A DNA stretch of 64,000 nucleotides. Origin: Prado023 sp963697345 (lineage in GTDB: Bacteria > Actinomycetota > Actinomycetes > S36-B12 > CAIYMF01). The DNA lies in NCBI GenBank assembly GCA_963697345.1, contig CAVONS010000001.1, positions 1 through 64,000 on the forward strand, read 5' to 3'. The notes under the pieces were generated by a model that was not told where the DNA came from, did no database searches, and saw only the letters and a program-made list of their open reading frames with translations. Both the position numbers and the translations under genes were made by a program. Shown here in pieces: positions 26,984 to 34,444 of the stretch (within the stretch, counting starts at the first letter, position 1; every line of letters begins with the position of its first letter).

Positions 26984-28579
26984 ATGATCGACGTGGTGGA
27001 TGGTGCCGACAAGGTCGGCGTACAGGCGTCCGATCGGCCGGACGCGCAGGCGGGCAGCCCCAGCGGCCACCTGCTGTCCCGGACTGGGGGAGCGCTGACC
27101 GGGAATGCGGCCCGATGGGCCTTTCCGTTGATGGTGGCCGTCTCGGTAGGCGCTTTCGCGATGTGTTTCCCCGACGAGGAGTTCAGCGGACGGTGGTGGG
27201 TAAGTCTGGCGATCTTCCTGCTGCTGTCAGGATTCCCGAGTTGGCTCTACCTTCGATTTCTCAGGATCAAGTTGACACCGATCTACCGTGAGTTTGTGCA
27301 CAGCCTGCACCGACTCGGGATAGACGATCCGGGCAATCTGCCCCGCCCCTTGGAGTCGTCTCCCTATTTCGACGCTTGGCAAGAGGAACGGTGCCGGCAG
27401 GCAGCCAAGCGTCAAGCGGACACTCCCGGTCCGGGGACGAATCTGTACGACCAGAAGTTCGTTGCGTACTTCGGCCGTTTCGACGAAGACGCGCGCTTCA
27501 GCGGTATCGGCAGTCTTCTCCCGGTCGTGGCCGCATGGATCGCGTTCGGAGTCGGTTGGCTGACCATCATCTGCAACCCGGCGTTTGTGTATCCGGACTT
27601 GACCTTGGACGACGCGCTGAGATTCGGATTCATGGGCGCCTACGTGTTCAGCCTTCAACTGACCGTGCGGGCCTTCTTCCAGAACGATCTGCGTTCGGGC
27701 ACATACGTGGGGATGGTGGAGAGGCTCGTCGTGGTCGCCGTGCTCGTTGCTGTCACCTATGTCGCTTGGACCAGCATCTTCGAGGGTGGATCCCAGCCGG
27801 GGCTGGCCGTCGTCGCGTTCGTCATCGGCTCCTTCCCGCTCGTCGGCCAGGAATGGGTAGGTCAGTTGGCCGCCTCGAAGCTTCGGAAGAGGGTGCCCTC
27901 TGTCATGTCTCGCCACCCCCTGTCCGAGATCGATGGCATGAATGTCTGGTATCAAGCCAGACTCCTCGAGGAAGGCATCGAGGATGTGCAGAACTTGGCT
28001 ACCGCGAACATCGTCGACGTCGTCATGCACTCGCGGGCACCGGTAGGTCGCATCGTCGACTGGATCGATCAGGCGCTGCTGCGCCAGCACCTCCCACCCA
28101 ATCAGGCGACGGATCGCCCGGACGAGGTCGACCACGAGTCCGACAAGGCCCTAATCGCGGCCCTATATGCACTCGGCGTACGAACAGCGACCAACCTGCT
28201 CGAGCTGCATGCACCGCTAAGCGTCAAATCCGTCTCGAGGCTTCGGCGCGACGTGCCTACGCTTGAGCCGCACGACCGTTCGGCTGAGGCGTTTGCCCGG
28301 AACATGCTGGACATCGTCCCGGACAGCCGACTGCGCCACGTGGTCGAGGTGCGGATGCTCGCAATCATGCGCTGTCTCGGATCAGAGCCGAATCTGATGT
28401 ATGTCCTCAACTGGCGGATCGGCCACATGACGCCGCCCCGCAAGAGCGCCGATGAAGCGCTGCCCGTTGCGCGTGTCACGACGAGCCCATCCTCCGAGAT
28501 CCCGACAGCGGAGCCTGACGTCACCGTTGGGCAGCCAGTCGTCTCAGCGCCGCCGACGCCCGCTCCGGTCGGCCCGTGA
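26984..28579 (+). CDS. Five-helix membrane protein of unknown function
   Basis: The 531-residue protein has hydrophobic segments at about 45-62, 72-92, 178-200, 208-228 and 240-290 (two helices), arranged as a hairpin, a soluble loop, then a bundle. A cytoplasmic C-terminal half follows. That half contains two short helical modules with LEEGIEDVQNLATANIVDVV and ALYALGVRTATNLLELHA, which look like helix-hairpin-helix or SAM-like repeats, and ends with a Pro/Thr/Ser-rich tail. I do not recognise the family. ATG 26984 follows GGGAAGGGGCGG. It is the only plus-strand gene between the two minus-strand cargo blocks of the island. It could anchor the sheath/ATPase apparatus at the membrane (inference). 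Confidence 0.7.
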   Translation: MIDVVDGADKVGVQASDRPDAQAGSPSGHLLSRTGGALTGNAARWAFPLMVAVSVGAFAMCFPDEEFSGRWWVSLAIFLLLSGFPSWLYLRFLRIKLTPIYREFVHSLHRLGIDDPGNLPRPLESSPYFDAWQEERCRQAAKRQADTPGPGTNLYDQKFVAYFGRFDEDARFSGIGSLLPVVAAWIAFGVGWLTIICNPAFVYPDLTLDDALRFGFMGAYVFSLQLTVRAFFQNDLRSGTYVGMVERLVVVAVLVAVTYVAWTSIFEGGSQPGLAVVAFVIGSFPLVGQEWVGQLAASKLRKRVPSVMSRHPLSEIDGMNVWYQARLLEEGIEDVQNLATANIVDVVMHSRAPVGRIVDWIDQALLRQHLPPNQATDRPDEVDHESDKALIAALYALGVRTATNLLELHAPLSVKSVSRLRRDVPTLEPHDRSAEAFARNMLDIVPDSRLRHVVEVRMLAIMRCLGSEPNLMYVLNWRIGHMTPPRKSADEALPVARVTTSPSSEIPTAEPDVTVGQPVVSAPPTPAPVGP

Positions 28580-28653
28580 CTCAGACCCTGGGACGACCGG
28601 GAGCGAGACGAAGTTGGCTGCCCCCTCGGGACGCCGCGGCCCAGTCCTGAGGG

Positions 28654-30237
28654 TTACCGGCCCGGAGGCGCCGTGGACTGGCGGAGCCTGATGATGATGA
28701 ACTCGCTCGGTCTTAGTGGTGCGAAGCCGACGAGCGTGTTCACGATTCCCCGGTCGATGTCGGCTTGGGTTGTGGTGCTGCGGTCGCACCGGACGAAGTA
28801 GGCGTCGCGCGGCGTGGTGCCTTGGAAAGCGCCGGCCCGGAACAGGGTGTCCAGGAAGTTGTCGACCGTCGTGCGCAGCGCGGCCCACAGCGGCTCGCCG
28901 TTGGGCTCGAAGACCACCCACCGGGTGCCCCGCTCCAGGCTCTCCTGGATGAACAGCGCGGTGCGCCGCACGGGCAGGTACTTCCATTCCGATCGGGTCG
29001 CATCAGCCCCGGCGGCGGTGCGCGCCCCCCACACCACCGGACCGGAGGAGGCCAGTTCGCGCAGGCAGTTGATTCCCAGTCGGGTCAGCGCCCCGGTCTC
29101 CTCAGTGGTCAAGGTCCTGGTCAGCGCCGATACCCCGAGCAGGGTGCTCTCGCGGCCGGCCGGTGCCTTCCACACCCCGCGCTGTGCGTCGGTGCGGGCC
29201 AGCACTCCGGCGATGGCCCCGGCGGCGGGGAACGCCTCGACCTGGTCGCCGTGCAGGGGGTTCGCCGCCTCGATGCGGGGGACGTAAACGGCGGCGTTGG
29301 CTCCGATCGCCCCGATCCCACCGGCGGCTGCGGCGGCCACATTCGGGGTTGTACTCCAAGTGGTGGGGCCGTCGAGCAGCAGGATCGCGTGCCGCTTCTG
29401 GCAGTACGCGTGCGCGGCGCTGACCACTACCGGATCCAGGTCATCGGACGGCGGGTCGGGCGGGATGACCAGCAGGCTGAACAGGTCGACGTCCTCCAGG
29501 GCGTACAGGCCGGTCCGGTCCGCCCCCGCGGCGGAGCCCAGCAGGCTGGTCTGGGTCAGCGCGCCCCCGTCGGTGCCCCCGTCGCCCGGGTCGTCAGCCA
29601 CCCCGGTGCTGGTGGTGTCCGACGCCCACGGCGATTGCCCCACGCCCGGGTCCGGGTGGGGTTCCGGCCGGGATGTGGTCAAACCGGGTCCGGGGGCCAG
29701 CAGTCGGAGCAGGCTCGACCTGCTGGCCAGCATGGTCCCCAGGTCGCGGGGATGCCCGGCGATGCCGACGGTGACGTCCTGGTGCGCCTCGACATGACCG
29801 GTGCCGCCGTCGCGGATCGTGAGGTTGAACAGCGACTGGGGTGTCTCGCCGAGGTCGGCCCGAGGCGGGCTGGTGTTGTGGTCGACCCGGACCCGTAGCT
29901 GGTTGCCCCAGGTCCCGGGGTCGGCGGCCACCAGGGTCAGCGGGCCGTGGCGCAGGACCGCCGGTCCCGCGGTCCCACCAACCACCCGCACGATGACGGC
30001 CGTCGACCCGCCGTTGGTGAAGAAGTCCCGGACCGCGAACCCCAGCAGGCTGCCGTCCCACAGGCCGCCGAACTGGCGCTGGAACGCTGTGAAGCTGTGG
30101 ATCGCGACCGGGGTGTCGACTGGGCCACGTGCTGCGCGTCCGACGAACGCGCAGATCGACGTGGGCACCGCCGCGATGACGCGCGGGCTGGGGATCTCGG
30201 GGATGAAACCCCCGGGAGTGCCTGGCTGCGAAGGCAT
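28654..30237 (-). CDS. Contractile tail sheath protein
   Basis: The 527-residue protein starts MPSQPGTPGGFIPEIPSPRV and proceeds in the manner of contractile sheath subunits: IAAVPTSICAFVGRAARGPV, FTAFQRQFGGLWDGSLLGFA, VRDFFTNGGSTAVIVRV, a long middle insertion domain with ALEDVDLFSLLVIP, and the conserved C-terminal sheath domain (YLPVRRTALFIQESLERGTRWVVFEPNGEPLW in parts, then a last strand EFIIIRL). Such subunits polymerise as a helix around an inner tube and contract to drive injection. ATG 30237 follows GGGAAGGGGACGTG. It follows the patatin gene by 16 bp. No tube gene comes next, which is where it is normally found. Length and domain order fit the gpFI/Pvc2-like family. Confidence 0.9.
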   Translation of the reverse strand: MPSQPGTPGGFIPEIPSPRVIAAVPTSICAFVGRAARGPVDTPVAIHSFTAFQRQFGGLWDGSLLGFAVRDFFTNGGSTAVIVRVVGGTAGPAVLRHGPLTLVAADPGTWGNQLRVRVDHNTSPPRADLGETPQSLFNLTIRDGGTGHVEAHQDVTVGIAGHPRDLGTMLASRSSLLRLLAPGPGLTTSRPEPHPDPGVGQSPWASDTTSTGVADDPGDGGTDGGALTQTSLLGSAAGADRTGLYALEDVDLFSLLVIPPDPPSDDLDPVVVSAAHAYCQKRHAILLLDGPTTWSTTPNVAAAAAGGIGAIGANAAVYVPRIEAANPLHGDQVEAFPAAGAIAGVLARTDAQRGVWKAPAGRESTLLGVSALTRTLTTEETGALTRLGINCLRELASSGPVVWGARTAAGADATRSEWKYLPVRRTALFIQESLERGTRWVVFEPNGEPLWAALRTTVDNFLDTLFRAGAFQGTTPRDAYFVRCDRSTTTQADIDRGIVNTLVGFAPLRPSEFIIIRLRQSTAPPGR

Positions 30238-30253
30238 CACGTCCCCTTCCCGT

Positions 30254-31768
30254 TCAGGCGGTCTGCCGGTCGATGCGTCGAAGCCCAAGCATGGCAGCGG
30301 ATGACCTCCGGCGGCCGGCGCGTCCGGCCCCCGGGTGGTGTCGCGTGGCTGCCGGGTCCGTTGCCGCCTGACAAGGGACGGAGACTCCTCGGGTGGTCGG
30401 GGGCTGCAGGAGGCGGGCGAACCGGTCCCGGTCGGGCAGGGCCAGCAGCGGGTAGTCGTGTAGGACGTGCAGGTTGCACATGGCCAGCACGTAGGAGTGC
30501 TGCAGCAGGTCGAGGGTGGTGTCGGTGCCGAGTTTGCGCAGCACGGTGGGCACCGTCTCGCTGCGCGTGGCCCAGGTTGCCCACGCGGCGCGGGTCTGGT
30601 CGTCGTCGCCGAGCAGGGCGATGACGGCACGGGCGCGCTGGGCCAGTTCGGGGGTCCTGGACTGCCGGTAGGCGTCTGCGACCGTGTAGGGGGTTTGGGC
30701 GATGTGCACCAGGGCCCCGCGCTGCCCGGTGCCGGTGCGCGCGACGGCCCGCCACCGGGCCACCATGTCCTGGCGGCGCCGTTCGGTGGTGACCTGGTAC
30801 ATGATGCTGCTGGCGCGTTGCAGGGTGGCTAGCTCGCCGAGCAGGATCAGCCGGGCCCGCCGCAGCCGGGTCCAGCCCGCGGCGCTGCTGGCGTTGACCA
30901 CGATGACCTGGTCGAGGGTGCGCCCAACGGCCGGCAGGTCGGGTCGGTGCCGCAGTCGGGCGTCCAGGCCGCTGATCCACTGGTCGGCCATGTTGTCGTA
31001 CACCCCGCCGTCGGTGAGCAGGAACTCGCCCGCCCCGGCGGCTTGGCCGTGGCCGCCGCGGAACCCGTGGGGTGCGGTCTTCAACCGCCGGGGGGAGAAC
31101 GCCCCGGGCAGGCACGCCGATGCCTGGACCGCGGTGGACAGGCGCAAGTCGGCCGGCGCGCCCAACCCGAGCCGGTAGGAGTACAGGAACTGGGGGCTCA
31201 GGTAGAGGTGCTCGGCGGACTGCAGCTCGGTGGCACACAGGATGTGATCGATCGACCGATCCAGGTCAGCCAGCCGGGTCGGCTTGCCCTCCCGGGCGAA
31301 GTGCGTTCTGGCCAGAGCGCGGTCGACGACCTCGGAGCGCCGTTCGAACCAGTACCCGACCACAACCAGCAGCACCAGGGCGGCGATCAGGGTCACCGCG
31401 GAGGCCCAGGTCAACCCGTCGGCCAGCAGTTGCACGATGCCGGCCAGCAGGGTCAGCACCGCCAGCCCGGCCCCGGCGAGCACCGACACGACGTAGCCGT
31501 TGGTCGCCGGGCCCCAGAAGAACAGCCCCGTGTCGGCCACGTGCCGGACCAACGGGGTCACCGTGCGGTCGAAGGTGGCGGTGTCGGTGGTCGGGAAGTC
31601 GACCTCGTGGGCGACCACGCCGTTGGCGATCGACCCGCGGGATACCGAGGAGATCGCGGCCACCTGCCGGTGCCTGCCGCTGTCGACCTGGTACAGCAGG
31701 GTTCCCAGCCCCCACATCGTTGCCCGGTGCCCGCCACCGGAGATCGCCACACCGATGTGCTGGTCCAT
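30254..31768 (-). CDS. Patatin-like phospholipase with a transmembrane insertion
   Basis: The 504-residue protein carries the patatin catalytic dyad: oxyanion GGGHRATMWG (11-20), nucleophile SVSRG with Ser43 (the first G of G-x-S-x-G replaced by Ser) and the DGG motif LTDGGVYDN with Asp253. Two hydrophobic helices at about 93-117 and 121-140 are inserted between Ser and Asp, so the enzyme is probably membrane-bound. The C-terminal 200 residues are helical, with a Pro/Arg-rich end. ATG 31768 was chosen because GGGAGGTG lies at ideal spacing. It is between the MBL gene and the sheath gene (gaps 30 and 16 bp). Phospholipid or lysophospholipid hydrolysis is expected from the family. Confidence 0.87.
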   Translation of the reverse strand: MDQHIGVAISGGGHRATMWGLGTLLYQVDSGRHRQVAAISSVSRGSIANGVVAHEVDFPTTDTATFDRTVTPLVRHVADTGLFFWGPATNGYVVSVLAGAGLAVLTLLAGIVQLLADGLTWASAVTLIAALVLLVVVGYWFERRSEVVDRALARTHFAREGKPTRLADLDRSIDHILCATELQSAEHLYLSPQFLYSYRLGLGAPADLRLSTAVQASACLPGAFSPRRLKTAPHGFRGGHGQAAGAGEFLLTDGGVYDNMADQWISGLDARLRHRPDLPAVGRTLDQVIVVNASSAAGWTRLRRARLILLGELATLQRASSIMYQVTTERRRQDMVARWRAVARTGTGQRGALVHIAQTPYTVADAYRQSRTPELAQRARAVIALLGDDDQTRAAWATWATRSETVPTVLRKLGTDTTLDLLQHSYVLAMCNLHVLHDYPLLALPDRDRFARLLQPPTTRGVSVPCQAATDPAATRHHPGAGRAGRRRSSAAMLGLRRIDRQTA

Positions 31769-31798
31769 GCCCGCACCTCCCAGTTCCACACCGGCCCG

Positions 31799-32953
31799 CT
31801 ACGGGCCGGTCATTCGCAACGCTGATCGCAGGGCGGTGGCCGTCGGCCCCCGGCTGGGGGTGTCACCCAGGCGCCACACCTGCGGGTTGCGGCGCTCCTC
31901 CAGGACCGTGACCACGCTCCCCAGGGTTCGGCCGTCGGTGTCCCGGTCGGCGGTGTAGTAGATCTTCAACGCCCAGTCCTGAACCTCGCGCCGCCCCCCG
32001 GAGCCTGCCTGCGGGTCACGGGCCTCCCGCAGGATCTCCTGGGCCAGGTCGTGGGGGAAGTGGTAGCGCGGGGAGTTCGGGGCGCAGGACACCACCGCCA
32101 CCCGGGGGTTCACCCGTTCCATCAACTCGAGGTTGACCCCCCGCTTGGAGGCATGGTGCGACACCTTGAACACGTGGGCGCGCAGCAGGTCGACATCGCC
32201 GGTGGCCGCCGCGATCGCCGCCGAGCTGGCCGAGTTCGACTTCATCAGGTACGGGAAATCGGTCAGCACATAGGACCAGGACAGAGTTTGCGCGTCACCG
32301 CCGAGCACCAGCGACATCGCAGCCAGATCCCTGTCGACCACGTTGCCCGCTACGTCGCGGGTGAGCACCCGCGCAGCCGGGTGCTGGATCCGCAGCGAGA
32401 TCGAGGAGTCGTTGATCTCCACCCCGTAGGTGTCGAACCGGTTGCGCAGGTGGATCGACGGGGACAGCACGGTGATCCCGGTACGCCCGATCCACCGGCT
32501 CAGCCCGGACGCCGGCTGGCTGTACACCAGACCGGTTCGCCGCTCCACCTCGGCCATCATCTGGTGGAACGCCCCGATCGGGTGGAAGTAGCCCGGGTCC
32601 CAGAACTCGGCCACCCGATCCCCCAGCCCACCCAGCACCGTGGCCATCCCCCCGATGTGGTCCTGGTGCGGATGGGTGGCCACCACCAGGGCCACATCGA
32701 CCTCCGGCGCACCGGGCAGCAGCCCCACCTCAGTCAACTGCTTGACCAGCTTCAGGGGCTTGGCCGTGGCGGCGTCAACAATGATCGCCCGGCGATGCCC
32801 GGCCACCGGGTCGGAGGGCAGCAGCACGACCTGAGCGTCGCCGTCGCCCACATTCAGCACGAACAACGCCAACGCGTCCGGGCGCCCAGCCAACTCGTCG
32901 ACGAGGTCGGCCGTGGCGAACCGGTCGGCCGGGATCGGCTGCGGGGAGGCCAT
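31799..32953 (-). CDS. Metallo-beta-lactamase-fold hydrolase (ComEC-like)
   Basis: The 384-residue protein has an MBL fold: LNVGDGDAQVVLLPSD at the start, the metal motif ATHPHQDHIGG (94-99 H-x-H-x-D-H), then VLGGDAQ and VFKVSHHASKRG late in the fold supplying further ligands. This pattern resembles the ComEC/Rec2 C-terminal hydrolase group rather than beta-lactamases. No membrane segments are present. The ATG at 32953 is one base from the stop of the upstream gene, so they are co-transcribed. The downstream gene is the patatin. Its substrate is unknown; phosphodiesterase activity is possible for the subgroup. Confidence 0.87.
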   Translation of the reverse strand: MASPQPIPADRFATADLVDELAGRPDALALFVLNVGDGDAQVVLLPSDPVAGHRRAIIVDAATAKPLKLVKQLTEVGLLPGAPEVDVALVVATHPHQDHIGGMATVLGGLGDRVAEFWDPGYFHPIGAFHQMMAEVERRTGLVYSQPASGLSRWIGRTGITVLSPSIHLRNRFDTYGVEINDSSISLRIQHPAARVLTRDVAGNVVDRDLAAMSLVLGGDAQTLSWSYVLTDFPYLMKSNSASSAAIAAATGDVDLLRAHVFKVSHHASKRGVNLELMERVNPRVAVVSCAPNSPRYHFPHDLAQEILREARDPQAGSGGRREVQDWALKIYYTADRDTDGRTLGSVVTVLEERRNPQVWRLGDTPSRGPTATALRSALRMTGP

Positions 32954-32954
32954 G

Positions 32955-33509
32955 TCAGACCGCCGGGGACGCCACGCCGGTCGCCGGACGCGACTCCGGG
33001 GCGTCCTCATCCGGTTGCCCGTCCGGGCTTGCGGCCCCGGTCGCGGGGTCGGGCGCGGGCTGGCGCAGCGCCGGGTTCGCCGCCACCAGCTGCGCGGCGC
33101 GCGCCGCCCGCCGCGCCGGACCGGTCACGTCCAGGATGCGCCACTGCCCCGGGCGCTCCAGCCTGCTGTCGTCACCGGCGCAGATCCAGAACACGTCGCC
33201 CACCCGCAGTGCCCGGTCGGCCGCCGGCTGCCCGCCCGCCGCCCGCTGGGCGTTGACCAGCCCCTGGAACTGCCCCACCGGCATGTTGCGGGTCACCGCC
33301 CGCCCAGGGAACACCAGATGCCCGGTAGCGTCGACCGTCGGCCACCGGTCAAGCACGAGGATCACCTGCCCGGCCTCAAGGTCGTCGACAACCCCGTACC
33401 GATCACCGACCTCCGCGGCGAAGTCCGTATTCGCGCCCTCGGGCTCCGGGTGCCACACGCCGGCGACCCTCCGCGCCGCTGGTACCGACTGCCTGCGCTG
33501 CTGGTACAT
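32955..33509 (-). CDS. Conserved-looking protein of unknown function
   Basis: From ATG 33509 the product has 184 residues and starts MYQQRRQSVPAARRVAGVWH. A compact central region (about 30-145) contains GDRYGVVDDLEAGQVILVLD, a MPVGQFQGLVNAQRAA helix and RVGDVFWICAGDD, and is followed by a Pro/Asp/Ala-rich tail. There is no signal peptide or membrane helix. I do not recognise it. Earlier starts at 33575 (ATG) or 33641 (TTG) are possible; none has a clear ribosome site. It is tightly linked to the MBL gene and heads the hyp-MBL-patatin-sheath operon. Confidence 0.6.
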   Translation of the reverse strand: MYQQRRQSVPAARRVAGVWHPEPEGANTDFAAEVGDRYGVVDDLEAGQVILVLDRWPTVDATGHLVFPGRAVTRNMPVGQFQGLVNAQRAAGGQPAADRALRVGDVFWICAGDDSRLERPGQWRILDVTGPARRAARAAQLVAANPALRQPAPDPATGAASPDGQPDEDAPESRPATGVASPAV

Positions 33510-33633
33510 CCCCACACCCCGGCTCCCGACGATCGCAACGGCCCCGCCTGAATAGAGAGTCCACCCTCGACGCATCCACGTCCAGCCCTCGTACACCACC
33601 CGTGCGGGGGTCGGGTGCAGGAAGAGGGCCGTC

Positions 33634-34074
33634 CTACGCAACGGGGCTCAACGTGTGTCGATCGATCCGGTCCTCCGCTACGAAGTCGAAGGCAGCAGCC
33701 AACTTCCCCTGCCCGATCGGCCTGAGCGTCACGCTCATCTCGACTCCGCTATCAAAACGAGCCGGGCCAACAAACCTTGTGCCATCCCACGTGACTCGGC
33801 CGGTGAACGGCCACGGGCCTTCGGGCTCGGACATGTCGTAACTGCCTGTGCCCGCGCCCTCGATAGCGATGACCCGCGGACCGGCGTCCATGTAGTAATC
33901 CCCAGCGATGTTAGGGGCCGACGCCGCCGTGCTGGTCTCGGGCGAGGCCCCTGAGTCACTACTGCCGTCGTCAATCAGACCAGGGAGCACAGCAGCTCCA
34001 ACCAAGCCAAGTGCGCCGATTACAGCAACGAGCAAGGTGACGAGCCAAGGGCTGCGTTGGCGGCTATCGCCCAT
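33634..34074 (-). CDS. Small membrane-anchored extracytoplasmic protein
   Basis: The 146-residue product has a single N-terminal helix (about 11-33, WLVTLLVAVIGALGLVGAAV) after a short basic stretch, a Ser/Asp/Thr-rich spacer and a beta-rich domain of about 85 residues (NIAGDYYMDAGPRVIAIEGA, WPFTGRVTWDGTRFVGPARF). The topology is N-in with an exported domain. The fold resembles small lipocalin or barrel-like surface proteins, but I cannot name a family. It is upstream of the hyp-MBL-patatin-sheath genes and on the same strand, so it may belong to that operon. Confidence 0.65.
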   Translation of the reverse strand: MGDSRQRSPWLVTLLVAVIGALGLVGAAVLPGLIDDGSSDSGASPETSTAASAPNIAGDYYMDAGPRVIAIEGAGTGSYDMSEPEGPWPFTGRVTWDGTRFVGPARFDSGVEMSVTLRPIGQGKLAAAFDFVAEDRIDRHTLSPVA

Positions 34075-34444
34075 CTCAGCCTCCCTGCCCGAAAGCGGCT
34101 GTCACCTTCATGATCGCAGGTGCCAGCACCGCCTGCCAATGGCATTTGGTCCCCCCGCTGGCGATCCAGCCGATCGACACCATCCCCGGGAGGGGAGCAG
34201 CCGCCGTGACATGTGATGAAGGCGGAGGGCTAGAGGCTGGTGGCCTGCTCATCCACTCCACTGAGGGGCCAGGCCTCATCCCCGTGTCCCGCCACGCCTT
34301 CCGCGTCAAGAGGGGCTACGCGCCGTCGTGAAGCATCGTTCACTTTCGGGCTCTTGAAGTAGCTTGGGGCACAGGTCTAGCCTCGAACGCACGGCAGGCA
34401 CGCACGCTCTCGCCCCGTTGGCCTGCTGGGAGAGGCGATGCCCG
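34075..34444. other. Divergent intergenic region
   Basis: This separates the minus-strand block from the giant-protein operon on the plus strand. A weak promoter-like pair, TTGAAG at 34353-34358 and TAGCCT about 18 bases on, lies about 65 bp before the giant gene's start. Nothing else is recognisable. Confidence 0.3.

Noticed and set aside
16365..30237. Complete extracellular contractile injection system
   Set aside because: Only sheath and DUF4255/AAA parts are recognisable; tube, baseplate, spike, tape-measure and LysM genes were looked for and not found.
30238..30630. Longer start for the sheath protein
   Set aside because: The additional 131 codons overlap the patatin gene and are Pro/Thr/Cys low-complexity; a ribosome site precedes ATG 30237.
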